Positions 1-12,639 of a stretch of DNA of 64,000 nucleotides are shown here, piece by piece. Each line of letters opens with the position of its first letter. Position 1 is the stretch's first letter. The stretch comes from Ciona intestinalis (Eukaryota; Chordata; Ascidiacea; Phlebobranchia; Cionidae): NCBI RefSeq assembly GCF_000224145.3, contig NW_004190423.2, positions 189,494-253,493 of the forward strand. The letters run 5' to 3'. The notes under the pieces were generated by a model. The model saw only the letters and a list, made by a program, of their open reading frames with translations, ran no database searches and was not told the DNA's origin. Both the position numbers and the translations under genes were made by a program.

Positions 1-3000
1 GGTGAGCAGCTTTCATGAGGTAGTTTGGTTGTGACATCATAAGAGGCATTGTTTGTTGCATTGTTATGTCCATTTTGATTTAATGAATCATCTTTGTGAT
101 GTAATGTATCATCTTTGTGATGTAATGTATCATCTTTGTGATGTAATGAACCACTTCCAATATGATGTAATGAATCACCTTTGTGATGTAATGAACCACT
201 TCCATTATGATGTAATGAATGACTTGAATTATTAGTTTTACGTTTCTTGATCTGGATTTCCGAACCAGTACCAGCAAATATTGATGCCGTCTCCGTTTCA
301 GTTTTCGATTTGTCTTTTTCTTGATGTTTCAACGTGAATAGTTCGTGTACGTCATTTGATTTAAAGAAACGGCGTTGTTTGGGATCCTTGAGGACACGGT
401 TTGTCATGAACTGCTTGAAGATCTGTCTATAAAGAGGGTTGATGTTGAAATATAAAATGTTATGTTAAGCTTGCATCGTAACTGAAGGACACCGGATATG
501 GTGTTTAACTGATATGCATATATGGGCAAGACATTTATGGGGGTGGGAGTGTTAGGTGTTGTAAAGTAGTGAAGTGCTATATAAGAACACATAAGGTGCC
601 ATGGCTAATTGGTTCGGCATCGTAAGTAAAAACTTCATGCTCGATACTGGTAGGGTTGTGTCGTTGGACAAAACACTTAACGGCAATTTTCTTAAACCCA
701 GTGGCCACTAATGGGTTGTAGAACTCTGGGTGTTGGGGTAATTGGGGTATTCTGGCCTAAATCCCAACAGTAATTGCAAACTCTTCCAGATTTTCATATA
801 CAATGCTGGGGTAATGGGCAACTGTAACCTAAATCCATTGCCATTTAACAAGGACCTGACCCATATATAACATCCCACCACAATACATTAAACAGCCCTA
901 CCTGTGGTATATCTTTTCCTCGATAGTACCAGAAGTAACCAATCTATATATTGTAACTTGTTTAGTTTGCCCAATCCTCCATGATCTTTCCTGGGCTTGT
1001 GTGTCCGTGCTTGGGTTCCAATCCGGGTCGTATATAACCACCCTGTGTGTATTTGGGTAACAGTGTTGCATATATATATATATATATATATATATGACTA
1101 CCCTGTGTGTATGGGGGGTTATAATATATATATACATATATATGACCAGTGGCACAGCCAGGAAAAAAATAAGGGGTTTTAATCCAAAAAAATTGAAAAA
1201 TATTTTTTATTTAATTAATTTTTTTTGGGGGTTTAAAAGGGGGGGGAGGTCGCGACACCCTAAACCTCCCCCTGGCTACGCCGCTGTATATGACTACCCT
1301 GTGTGTATATGGGTATTATTTTGTATATATATATATACTACTCTATAATGTATGGGGGTTATATTGTAGATATTATGACTACTCTGTACTGTAGGGAACT
1401 GTTATAATTTATATTGTATGTTACCATATATGTAGGCACCAAACCTGGGGTGGCAGGGTGGGCAGGCTAACCCCTAAAAAATCCTACACTGCAGATTTAT
1501 TTCACAGGATTGTGTGTCTAACTATCCCTGCCTCCCCTGTGTTTATAATATAAATATATACATAAGCATAAAGAAAACAGTCACCCACAAAGTTACAAAA
1601 GGCATAGAAGCCAGAGTTTTTTAAAACACAGGGAAGGCAAGGATAGTTGCATAAAGAACATACGTAGTATCAAGTTATCTCACCTGTCTGCTCCAATAAG
1701 ATTGACACCTAACCCTCCAACCCTCGTGGTTAGAATAAACACAAAGATTGATGGATCCTGTAATTAACATTGTTATAATACATATATATATAGATGTTAA
1801 ACGGCATAGCCTATTTTAAATTTAGGTGTAAAACTAGTTTATTAATTACTACAAAACTTACAAATGGCTCATTTCAGTGCTAAGGAGATAAACAGAGTAT
1901 GTGTCCTTGGGAAAGACCATCCTAGTGGTTACTGCACCCTAGCATGCCTCAATGTAGGGCCTCACCCATATAGAATAGAATGTGCATATACAATGTTGGG
2001 GTAATGGGCCAACTCAGGCCTAAATCCCAGATCCCATGGCGTGCCTCACTGTAGAACCTCACCCATATAGAATAGAATGTGCATATACAATGTTGGGGTA
2101 ATGGGCCAACTCTGGCCTAAACCCCAGGTCCCATGGCATGCCTCACTGTAGGACCTCACCCATATAGAATAGAATGTGCATATACAATGTTGGGGTAATG
2201 GGCCAACTCTGGCCTAAACCCCAGGTCCCATGGCATGCCTCACTGTAGGACCTCACCCATATAGAATAGAATGTGCATATACAATGTTGGGGTAATGAGC
2301 CAACTCTGGCCTAAACCTAAAGACCCCTAGCATGGCACTGCAGGACCTCACCCATATAGAATAGAATGTGCATATACAATGTTGGGGTAATGAGCCAACT
2401 CTGGCCTAAATCCCAGATCCCATGGCGTGCCTCACTGTAGAACCTCACCCATATAGAATAGAATGTGCATATACAATGTTGGGGTAATGGGCCAACTCTG
2501 GCCTAAACCCCAGGTCCCATGGCGTGCCTCACTGTAGAACCTCACCCATATAGAATAGAATGTGCATATACAATGTTGGGGTAATGGGCCAACTCTGGCC
2601 TAAACCCCAGGTCCCATGGCATGCCTCACTGTAGGACCTCACCCATATAGAATAGAATGTGCATATACAATGTTGGGGTAATGAGCCAACTCTGGCCTAA
2701 ACCTAAAGACCCCTAGCATGGCACTACAGGACCTCACCCATATAGAATAAAATGCAACAAAACCTAAATATTTACACGATCCCACTAGATAAACAAGTTA
2801 TACCTCATTAAACTTCTTGACCAAAGGTTGCCTTGCTTGTACTGATGTTTGTCCATGCATTGTGAGGTAACAATAGCTTCGTGACTTCACAAAGTCTTCT
2901 AGTATTCCAAGCATCTGTGATGTCATAATAAAGTCATTGTGACATCAAGTAATGACATCATTATAGTACAATGTCGTCAAAAACCTTTTCCGAAACAACG

Positions 3001-6000
3001 ACAGCCTTATTAATGTTAATACATTTTGCGGATATTTTTCACAGAAATGACATCATTGTAACTGTATTATTAAAAAAGTTGACATATCACATAATTTGTT
3101 TGCGAAGAAATTTTTAAGTTATTGTATGTATTTATTTCCAGATATTTTAAAGCTATAACTATCATTACAAATTGCCCACCTTTCTGCTCTGTGTGAACAG
3201 CAGGACCTTCTTCCCTTGTTTCTTCCAAATCCTCAGTAAAGATTCCACAACCACCATCTTACCCGATCTTCTCCAATACCCAAACCTTAATATATATATA
3301 TATATATATAACATGCACCTAATTGCATATATATATATAGTAGGGTGGGGGAAGATGGGACACCTTTAGCACATAATATCTAAATATCATGATCGTGTTT
3401 TAAACAATTAACAACGGTCTATAGAAGTCGTGAGGAAACAGTTTTATTTTTCTTTGATGTTCTTTGCTTATCACTAAATGAGAGGAGAAAATAAAGGAAA
3501 AAGTTATCCCATGTTCCCACACCCCACTATATATCACATGCACCTCATTGCATGTATGACAACATACCTCCTGCTGTCTCCGTACCCAGGGGTGGCTTCA
3601 CCCACCATCAACTTGTGGCCACCAGTGAATAGGTCGGGGTGGTTGCATATTTTGCGGAGCTGAATCAACCCAACAAATATCTGGGGAAAGTGATGTAGTC
3701 AATTTAATTGGGGCGGTGTCCTTGGGCAAGATACCATCATAATGTAAAAAATGTGGCGCACAGTTATTAGCTTAACTGCCTCTAAAGCAGAGGGAAAGAA
3801 AAATACACTATAAAAGTTTACAAAGTCTTTTAATTGTATATTTTAAGCAGCTGGATTAACCCAGCAAATATGAGGGAGAAAACTGTAATGTGACTAACTA
3901 TACGTATATATACTGTGCTCCTCAGCCTCTAACTTTATAAAGCCTTTACATTTATCATTTATCATTTTTTAAGTTTCCATGCATGTAACTTTGAGGCCTG
4001 AGGGTAATTGTTTTTACTAAAGCTGACAATTTAAACAACCCATTAGTGACCACTGGGTTGAAGCAATTACCATTAAGTGCCCAAGGACACATACGCCCAC
4101 AATGGTGACAGTGACGAGCCTTGAACCCATTACCTCTGGGTTAGAGACACGACCCATATTATCAGGTCTAACTGATTGCAAGAATAAAGAGGAACCATAT
4201 TTAGGTAAGGTAGTCGTGTAGGAACAGGAAACAATTTAGAAGCAATTCTGCATGCATATTATAAAGTTCACCCCACACTTACCTTAGCTCTTCTGCATAA
4301 AATAGAATGCACAATATCTGAGTCGAGATATTCCTTGTAAACATCAACTTGCTCATCGGTAAGTGAACAAAACAAGACCTGGTCACTTTTGGGGGGAAGT
4401 TTAATATGTGATTGTACGTCTACTTTCATTCTGCGTAGTAGGTATGGAGATATTGTATCTCGCAACACACATGCGCATTTGTATGCTGTTTCAACCTGTA
4501 TTGTGAAATAAGTGTGGTTGTTACATCATGTATTTAATAAGGGTGTAAATGGTATTGAAATTAACAAACCAGTTTATTTGACTATTTATTTTTTGACTTG
4601 TATTTAATTTATAATATTTATTTACAATCTGCTGAACTGAAACTTCAGATTAAACAGGCAAAGTTTAATGAAATGCACTGTTTGTAAAAACAATAACTTG
4701 TTGTCCTAATAATACATGTGCCAGAATGGCAAGAAAACATGGGAAAAATATGGTTTTTATACCAGAGAATATTATGAGCTAACAGTCTATATATATGTAT
4801 ATATATAGATAGAATTACCCCACAGTACTATATATACTATTTGTATTTACAAAAAACCATATATACTTTCTAATTAGAGTACTGTGGGGTAAGTAAATAC
4901 TGTTAGCACATATCCACATAATATTTCACACAAATATATATATATATTTAACTTCAACCATAGGTACCTGTACTTCACTAGCATTAGCATAACCCCCTTG
5001 TACAATAGGAACAGAGAATTGCTCCATAAAGACAGGTAAGGTACCAAGCTTGCCTGGATAGATGAAGTCAAACAACGACCATAACTCTTGGAGGTGGTTT
5101 TGAATTGGGGAGCCCGATAATATAATCCGGTGGGGGGTGGGAAACTGTACGGGAGATGGTTTAATGGTGATTAATACACATCATAATAATATTTTACAAC
5201 TATGGTACTACCAGAGCTACTCTCGAGGAACTAGAAATTCACGGTGGCACATGGCAAATGCTTCGAATTCACAAAGGTCACTGGCAAGTTGGCAACTGAT
5301 AACTGAACTTATATAAAGAGTACATTTGGTGGAATATCTTTAATACAAATGGTCTATACAGTGAGACACAACAGGAAACCTGAGATTTAGGCCAGAGTTG
5401 GTTCATAACCTCTAACACCCAGGGTGCTACAACCCATTTGTGACCACTGGGTTGTAGCAATTATGGTTAAGTGTCTTGCCCAAGGACACATATCCCCACA
5501 ATGATATAATATACATAAGGTTATACATACATAACTATAGTTATAACTCACCCTTTTAACGGCATGAGTGACGGCCGCTTGTGGGTTCCTTATCTTATGT
5601 CCTTCATCCAGTATAACATAATGCCACCCCTTCGTCATAAGCATATCTATTGATAGTCTGGCCCTTTCATAAGATGTGATTAATACACCTCGTGATAACA
5701 CCATGTTGTTTATTAAGTCATTCTGTGGAAAGCATGAGGATTGAGTTAATTTAGGGAAATTATTCACAAAGTCACATTTTGTGCAAGAATTTACGGTAGT
5801 TGCTCCAACCCAGTGGTCATTAATTGGTTGTCTAAATTGTCAGCCATATAAAATATAGAAAAACACAGGCGTTCTGTTTCATACACCTCGTACCCGCTTA
5901 CAAGTTACCACGTATGTAACTTTGTGGGTGATTGTTTATGTATGGCTGATAATTTGAACAACCCATTAGTGACCACTGGGTTTGGCGTTAAGTGTCTTGC

Positions 6001-9000
6001 CCAAGGACACATATGCCTACAATGGTTATCACATATTAATTACAATATCACAAGTTATGACATCACAAACCTTTGACCCTCGATGTGACCCCGAACTATG
6101 AAGGATTGCTACTCGCACTAGAGGGAGCCAGGTGTGGAACTCACGAAGCCATTGTTGCATCACTGTTGCTGGGGCGATGATTAGGACGGGACCTAATCCG
6201 TCGTAACTGGGTAGTGAAAAAGTTATAATTAAGGTGGAATATATGGGCAACACGTGAAGGCTAAACAAAAGCACAGGAAGGCTAAACTAAGACATAAGTA
6301 AAGGTGAAGTAGGTCACGCGTCGCTTCGCACGAACTATTTTATATATCAGTGTATTATCCGCCTATTTTGACCGATACCGATTATCGGTAAAACGTAATA
6401 TTCGGCCGACCTCTAGTTGTCAGCACCCCCAAATATTGACCAAGTGTCTGCCATTGGCTACAAGGTATTAAGGTAGGGAGTAACTTGGGCGGGGGCGGTT
6501 ACTTGGGGGTTACACACCCCACGTATACCAGATATAGATTCAAAAGGTTGGGTAAGATGTCTATGTTTTATTCCTCTTGTACTCCCCCATGTGGTGGTAA
6601 ATTATGCATCAAACCATTGTAAATGGGGGTGGTTGGGCTATTATAATGCTTGGGCTATTATAATGCTTGGGCTATTATAATGTATTAGAAGTCTATAAAA
6701 GATATCACGGCAACAGATCAGCAACACATATTTATTTATATATATGTGGATAATCTGTATTCCAATGTAATTAGGCCATTGTTTAACAACAAGAATATAT
6801 ATATTTAAAAATAATCAATACTCACAATCAGTGGCGCAGCCAGGGGGGGTTTAGAGTGTCGCAACCCCCTTTAAAAAAAAAAAATTAAAACAATTTTTTT
6901 TTTGTGATTAAACCCCCACCCCCCTTATTTTTTTTCCGGCTGCGCACAACACACAATCCGCACCTGTATGAAGCATCTCTGTCTCTAATCTTTGAGTTGT
7001 GCAATCCAGCGAGGAAACTAATGATTTGTACTGTCTTCCCCAACCCCATCTCATCACCTAATACACCGCCAACATGTTGCGTATGTAACTCCCATAACCA
7101 TTTTACACCAGTTTGCTGGTACCTGTATAATGGTATATATATGTAATATGCATAATATATATATAATGTATATGTGGGTATAATGTATATTGAATGAAAT
7201 GTAACTTGTAAATTACTTTATCCTCGCGTGGCCGGAAAACGACAGTCGTTATCACACGGGTTTAACACCTCGTGCCAGCTTACGAATTACCATGTATGTT
7301 ATTATTCTTTATGGGTGAGGTCCTTGTCAAGGACCTGGGATTTAGGCCTGATTTGGCCCATTACCCCAACACCCGAAAAAGCCCATTTAAGTCCTTTTTG
7401 CGACCGGTGCCGCGACACCGCATCGCAGTCAGACGCGTATTGTTGACACCATTTTTTATCCTCGTGTGCTTACGAGTTACCATACTTTTCAACTTTGTGT
7501 ATGATTTTTATTTGATATGGCTTACAATTTNNNNNNNNNNNNNNNNNNNNNNNNNNNNNNNNNNNNNNNNNNNNNNNNNNGCACGGACAAGTATACATCA
7601 GTTATATTGTCGAATTTTATAACCACTGTACATCAGTAATATAATAATGTACAATAAATATAATTGTATTATTAGTATATATAATAACGTACGTATGACC
7701 ATGTAGGTATATATAATGTATATAGAACGATTTCTGCAATGTCCTGAATAAAATAGAAGAGGTTGATATGGAACCAAAATTATGGAATTCACTAACTTGT
7801 AAAGTTTGTTCCATATCTTCCCAGGCATTTTAAGCCCTCCAGGAAAACTTTATCATGAATATGTTCCTCGTTTAGTACTTGATCCTTGTACCTCTTGATC
7901 CGCAGTTTGTAGTTACGAGGGCAAGCGTCGTCTGGGTGCCGAGATTTACTGCGGGGGGTGTTGTGGTTAAAGACAATACATTCTGTTGTATATGGGTGAG
8001 ATCCTTCTCGAGACCCTGGGATTTAGGCCAGAGTTGTCCCATTACCCCAACATTGTAAATGCACATTCTATTCTATATGGGTGAGGTCCTACAGTGAGGC
8101 ACGCCATGGGACCTGTGATTTAGGCCAGAGTTGTCTTGTTACCCCAACACCCAGGCTGCTTTTGTACTGTGTGGGAACTTTTCTGATTGCCACACAATTT
8201 TCACAAAAACAACATCTAAATTCGGGTGTAAATTACGCGTCTCATACTCACATTGAGGCTTTTCCTTTTTTTCGCCCAACCTCCCCAATTTCCTCTTCTT
8301 CTTCTTCTTCATCTGCAGATTCTAAACACAATGTATAAATGGGTCACAAAAATTTGTTAAAAACGGGAACCATTTTTTTAAATCTAAATTTTAAAAAAAT
8401 GGGACCCAATGTTATTGGTCTTAAAATTTAAAAAAAACTGGGACCCATGATATTGGGTCCCAAAAAATGTAAAAATTGGGACCCATAATTTTTTTGTTTA
8501 AATGAGACCCACTACTCAGAGAAATGATATCTCTCCAAATATTACACTTAATACACAACCCCACAAACCTAAATACTCTTCCTCAGACTCTGATTCCAAA
8601 ATCTCAACTTTTCTTTTTTTCTCCAAAACCCCCTCAGGTACTTCCCCAGGGTACTTTCCCTGCAACTTTTTCTCATTTTCTCTCACACTTTGCGCTCGTT
8701 TTTGCAGCAAATTGCTCACAATGAGCCCTTGAGATTTAGTTTTACGTCGATTTTGCTTGGGTTCAGTTTTCGGGTTGAATGCGGAATCCATCGCCGTAAA
8801 AAATGGGTTTTCGCTTGAATTATCCAATCGAAGGGCTTGTTTCTTATGTGGGGGAGGTTGTGGAGTTGGTTGGAATGTCGAGGTTGATGGAATGGAGGGA
8901 GTGTGTGGAGTGAAAGAGAACGGCGTGGCTAACCCTTGCTTTATAAGTGCAGCCCGTTGTTTTAAAGTTTTCGCTGCCGAGACTTTGGCTTTGTCTGTGT

Positions 9001-11013
9001 TAATAAAAAAAAAGAACTAAGTCATTCAAATAACAACAAGGTACAGATTTATATTTAAGGTTTGTTTATTGTAACTATGCTAAGTTCTTATGCTTGTCTT
9101 TTTGATATTGCCTAAAGTTTAAAGTGAATCAAATTAACAACTAATGGAAGGGAATTAGCAGAAAACTAAAGTCGTTAAAACTAGCTATGGGTAAAAATAA
9201 TTTGAGTAAAAGTGGCAAATAAAAGCGTGGCTTTTAAACCCACAAAAAAATAAAAAAATAGATAACTCGTGGCCTAGCGATCCTTTTGAACTGAGGTGCC
9301 AGCAAGAGGTGCTAGAAAATCTACCATAGCAAGATAGTTCTGCTGTAATTATATAAAATAGATTAAATTATACTGTATTAAAGTGGGCCAGTGAATAATA
9401 TATAATTATAGCAGAAATACCCTGCTATCCATAACATAATTATCAAAATAAACAGAAAACAAGCAACCAACTTCTCACCTAATCTTGATAACTCATTGGG
9501 AATCCCAACAACGAGGTCGTCTTCTAGTCCTCCATCACATCATCTGTGAATACAAAGGTAATGTGAGTAACCAAGCATATAAACATAACTAACTAATGCT
9601 TAAGCAAAATCTGTTGACCAAATTATACCACATCATCTGTTAATAGAATTAAATCATAATTTTGTAACCCAAACTTAATATTTTACATAACTATCTATAA
9701 ATTCTGATACAAATCTTAACGTACATTAATTATTACTTTAACTGAATAATGAAATAAAGAAGTATTTTACATAGAAATTCCCCATAAAAAAGATTAATAA
9801 TATAACTGAACAGATTTAACCTCTAAATACACCTAAATACACCATAAATACACCATCTAAAATAAGTACCAAACAATTACAAAAGTAAAAGTATGAGTCA
9901 AGTAAACCATCTTTACCTTGAGTTAAGTTCTGCAGTCGTTGAACTCTTCTTATTTCCCCAATCTTTGATTCCAACGCCTTTAGTTGTGACTCGTATTTAT
10001 TTCGCTGACTCAGCAAAACTTTGACTTTCTCAACATGAGCCATCGAGTGTTCACTATCTTGCAACATGGAACGAGCTTTTTCGTTTTGACGCAGAAGTGA
10101 TTTAATTAAACTGTAATAATGGGTATTGTTATGAAATATTAAATGGTTATGTAATAAAGGCCTTCTTTACACAAAAAAGGAGTTTGATTGAGCTGTTGCA
10201 TTTTTAACCGATACGATTTTTATTTCTAACAAAATATAGGAAATAATCTTTAACTGCCTATCTGGTATAGAAACCTTATTTTCAACCTTTGTCTTCATTC
10301 TAATGAAATTGAACAAAGACCACCAGTAACAGGGTATATCCAGGAATTTACAAAGAAAGTATATGTTTATTTTTAACATTTGTTTATGCACCGTGTTCAA
10401 AAACAGCTATGTGTCCCAATATAGCAAGGTTGTTTGATGTATTTTTACAATAAGGGGAACTTAAAACACCCTGACACCCCCCCGAGTACGCCACTCCAAT
10501 TAGAACGTGCATTGGTGTCATGTACATGCTTCTAAACACTAACCGGACATCCTGCATTATTTTGTCGATTTTCTTTTTAATTTTTGCATCTTCTTTTTCT
10601 TTCAAGTCCTTGTCCAACTTATCGATGACCCCTGGAAAAAATTGAAAAAAAACTGTTAAATTTATAATAAGCAACTCACAGTAGGTTGAAACACACATCA
10701 ATAGACCAAGTGTTACTAAATATGCAGCAAACAAAAATCAAATTCAACTAATTATGTATCAAGAACATATTTCGCTAAAAATTGGATCATTTATTTAATT
10801 TAGGCCAAAACTGGCCCATTACTAGGCCAGAACTGGCCCATATTACCTAAATACTAAGGCCGCATATGAACATACGTAGTATATGTTACAATACCATAAC
10901 ATATTTAGTTAGCCACCTTTCTCAAGAGCAGCCGCATCGTACACGTTAAGTCCATCGATATTTTGTATTGCTTCATCTCGAAGGTTGGACGGCACGTTTA
11001 CAATGTCATCCAT
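1..11013 (-). CDS. ERCC6: ERCC6/CSB SNF2-family DNA-dependent ATPase (3' end outside window)
   Basis: DNA-dependent ATPase of transcription-coupled nucleotide excision repair; it acts in the nucleus on stalled RNA polymerase II. Coding exons from the start: 11013-10917, 10631-10544, 10110-9917, 9543-9479 (see finding), 8994-8569, 8321-8252, 7948-7797, 7122-6964, 6206-6071, 5722-5552, 5144-4968, 4495-4283, 3680-3568, 3285-3180, 2914-2804, 1757-1684, 1042-902, 426 to the window edge. Seen motifs: Walker [10 protein letters not shown] (7122-6964), Walker [12 protein letters not shown] (5722-5552), [20 protein letters not shown] (5144-4968), [42 protein letters not shown] and [13 protein letters not shown]. 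Junction phases agree except at the 65-nt exon. The first exon encodes [14 protein letters not shown], the short conserved N-terminal motif, followed by a coiled coil and an acidic stretch. About 970 codons are visible, shorter than vertebrate CSB because the C terminus is off-window. The identity is secure; individual exon edges were read by eye. Confidence 0.95.
84..225 (-). repeat. Coding minisatellite in ERCC6 encoding SLHHKDD repeats
   Basis: Six units of 21-24 bp lie in frame in the last visible ERCC6 exon, just after the conserved [14 protein letters not shown] segment. They encode [37 protein letters not shown] and TLHHKDD. Units of 7 or 8 codons keep the frame. The three units nearest the 3' end are almost identical, which indicates recent expansion. 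Confidence 0.85.
898..1430. repeat. TA-rich tandem repeats next to an ERCC6 acceptor
   Basis: The segment ACCCTGTGTGTAT spans the acceptor of ERCC6 exon 1042-902 and recurs at about 1100 and 1300, separated by (TA)n tracts. A hAT-like element is inserted in the array. It looks like local duplication of an intron edge. Confidence 0.55.
1147..1286. mobile_element. hAT-like MITE, 140 bp
   Basis: Terminal inverted repeats read CAGTGGCACAGCCAGG at the left and CCTGGCTACGCCGCTG at the right, with an AT/G-rich core and no coding capacity. Termini of the form CAGTGGCGTAGCC are common in non-autonomous hAT elements, so the superfamily is inferred from the ends only. A second copy lies at 6829-6945. 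Confidence 0.6.
1930..2760. repeat. Nine-copy tandem array of a 97-bp unit
   Basis: The word ACCCATATAGAATA starts near 1964, 2061, 2158, 2254, 2350, 2447, 2544, 2641 and 2737, a period of 96-97 bp. The unit contains CCCATGGCGTGCCTCACTGT, CAATGTTGGGGTAATGGGCC and CTGGCCTAAA. The units fall into alternating subtypes, one with CCTAAAGACCCCTAGCATGG, suggesting higher-order duplication. The array is in an ERCC6 intron; single copies occur elsewhere in the window. Confidence 0.9.
3338..3531. mobile_element. Palindromic MITE family A, copy in ERCC6 intron
   Basis: The ends read AGTAGGGTGGGGGAAGATGG and the inverse CCCCACTATATA. The internal landmarks are GATCGTGTTTTAAACAATTA, a CGGTCTATAGAAGTCGTGAG segment and a stretch close to TCTTTGATGTTCTTTG. 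It is about 190 bp and non-coding. TA-like flanks suggest a Tc1/mariner-type target, which is inference. Confidence 0.75.
4020..4165 (-). mobile_element. tRNA-derived SINE fragment
   Basis: Reverse-strand tRNA-like head (TAACCCAGAGGTAATGGGTT with a degenerate B box), then the CCACAATGGT linker and the ACCCATTAGTGACCACTGGG body shared by many copies in the window. It lies in an ERCC6 intron. Confidence 0.6.
5400..5505 (-). mobile_element. SINE body fragment
   Basis: Contains ACCCATTTGTGACCACTGGG followed by the conserved TCTTGCCCAAGGACACAT segment of the same SINE family. It lacks the tRNA-like head and lies in an ERCC6 intron. Confidence 0.5.
5875..6025 (+). mobile_element. SINE tail and body fragment
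   Basis: Has the tail motif CACCTCGTACCCGCTTACAA, GTGGGTGATTGTTTATG, and ACCCATTAGTGACCACTGGG with TCTTGCCCAAGGACACAT. It is a truncated family copy inside an ERCC6 intron. Confidence 0.55.
6637..6684. repeat. Three-copy 18-bp tandem repeat
   Basis: GGGCTATTATAATGCTT occurs three times in a row within an ERCC6 intron. Confidence 0.8.
6829..6945. mobile_element. hAT-like MITE, second copy
   Basis: Starts CAGTGGCGCAGCCAGG and ends near CCGGCTGCGC, with a poly-A/T core; related to 1147-1286. The right end lies about 20 bp from ERCC6 exon 7122-6964, so it makes up the start of the following intron. Confidence 0.5.
7225..7330 (+). mobile_element. SINE tail fragment
   Basis: Contains TTTATCCTCGCGTGGCCGG, ACGACAGTCGTTATCACACG and CACCTCGTGCCAGCTTACGA, the 3' module of the SINE, followed by a family-B stretch (GGGTGAGGTCCTTGTCAAGG). 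Confidence 0.5.
7531..7580. other. Assembly gap of 50 N
   Basis: Fifty consecutive N in the ERCC6 intron between 7122 and 7797. Identical gap lengths at three places suggest a placeholder size, so the true length is unknown. Confidence 0.95.
7980..8165 (-). repeat. Family-B 97-bp unit, two diverged copies
   Basis: Two head-to-tail reverse-orientation copies of the unit that is tandem at 1930-2760, recognisable by TATATGGGTGAGATCCTT, GGGATTTAGGCCAGAGTTG and ATTACCCCAACA. Confidence 0.7.
8345..8510. repeat. Degenerate GGGACCCA-rich repeat
   Basis: Four spaced copies of GGGACCCA or its complement separated by A/T tracts, partly palindromic (GGGACCCAATG and ATTGGGTCCC). It lies in an ERCC6 intron and no function is apparent. 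Confidence 0.5.
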
Positions 11014-12639
11014 TATATATGGTGTCTATGTTGAGCTTATTCGTAAGTAATCTCTGTAAAAGAACATGAATTTAAATTTTGACATAAAATTAACCAAGAT
11101 ATTGGGTTTTAACACATGCCAGCTTATGAGTTACCATGTATGTTACTTTGTTAGTTATTATTTTTTTGGGATTTTTTTATGTGGGGCTGAAAATTTGGAC
11201 AACCCATTAGTGACCACTGGGTTGGAGCAATTGCCGTTAAGTGTTTTTACGTTATAACAAAACGTCATACTTAATATAAACAATATATGTTTAATATACA
11301 ACAAACGTATCTAGCTAAAACAGCTTTCCCGAAACAATACATAATATACCGACATGGTATTTATCCAGTATAACCGAACATACGTCTGTTTAATACGCAA
11401 CAACAAACGTAACCAAACCAAAACAACAACTTTTCCCTAAACACTACATAATAGTAACAACATTAGCTTAGTAAAAACTGAATATAAACTAAACACGATG
11501 AACCATAAAACTGGCAAGACACAACTCGATTCAAACTAATTCCTACATTTGTTACAACACTGTGACGTAACTATCGCTTTTTTCGGCGACACAGCTGATA
11601 GTGACGTCACTTATACGCATGAGTGCTTCTCAGCGGGACTTCCCCGATCAGCTGTGGCCAATTACGTCACACATAACATATGAAAACGAATTATACGAAA
11701 AATATTTTAAATTTCGCTACAAATTTATATTTTTACTGTTTTACTTAAGAAAATACGACGCAAAATTACGCGTTTTATATTTTGTTACTGTTAACACCTA
11801 ATCACGCGAAAATTGTAGTTTTTGCTACAAAATTGATATTCTTTTTGCTACACACAACTAAATATAAAGTAAAAACACAAATATGTTTTATATATTTCCC
11901 ATAATAAAACAAAAAACGCAATTCTAACTTTGTGACAACTGACACCGATTACTTCACCTGAATTGTTACAACTCTCATCTTAGCTCCTGAGGGGAAAATG
12001 CCCAAAGAAGGCATTAAGATTATGACGTCACAGCGTTTCTTATAAACAGAACAATGATTACAGAACGCGCGGCGCCGATTGCTTCAGCACCTCGTTAGTC
12101 ACAATTTGCAATCAACGAAAAATCTTGTTGAGATTAATTAGAAGCCGCAGCGTAGTTAAGTATGGCGTAGAATGCGTATATGTTTTGCAGATTACTTGTT
12201 TATTCACTTTTTAAAGTTGTTTTGGACAATTTTTTTTACAAATTTTAGTTTTTAAGATTATTTTTATTCTTTTAATGAAAATAAATTTTGTAAAATTTGA
12301 ACTTCTTAAAAAATTATTTTATTTAACGACTTTTCGAATTAATGGTTTTATTTTCGTCATAATATGCTATTATGATATCGTGCAGCATAAATAGGTGTGA
12401 CGTAATTTTAGTTTGACAAACCGGAAGTGTGACGTCATAATGTCCATGGTCGTGACGATGACAGGGGGAAGTCCCTGGGGATTTAAAATGACGGGTGGGA
12501 AAGATTTTCGACTTCCGTTGGCGATCGGGAAGGTTTGTTACGTGATTATGACGTCATAATGGTATTGTTGAGAATGGGACTGTGACGTAATTTTATCAAA
12601 GTTACAGCTAATATAAGAATGTTAACGATAATTTTTATT
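11014..12639. promoter_or_regulatory. Divergent intergenic region between ERCC6 and the Ig-domain gene
   Basis: The start codons of two divergent genes are about 1.6 kb apart. The interval has a SINE fragment (11100-11250) and several CRE-like palindromes (GTGACGTCAC near 11603; TGACGTCA variants near 12023, 12430 and 12550). No TATA box was assigned. The promoter role is inferred from position. Confidence 0.45.

Noticed and set aside
898..1155. Whole 85-codon minus-strand frame as coding
   Set aside because: Only 902-1042 is ERCC6 exon; the upstream half is TA-rich repeat in the intron.
1930..2760. CRISPR-like regular repeats
   Set aside because: The 97-bp units are continuous tandem repeats with no unique spacers, and the genome is eukaryotic.
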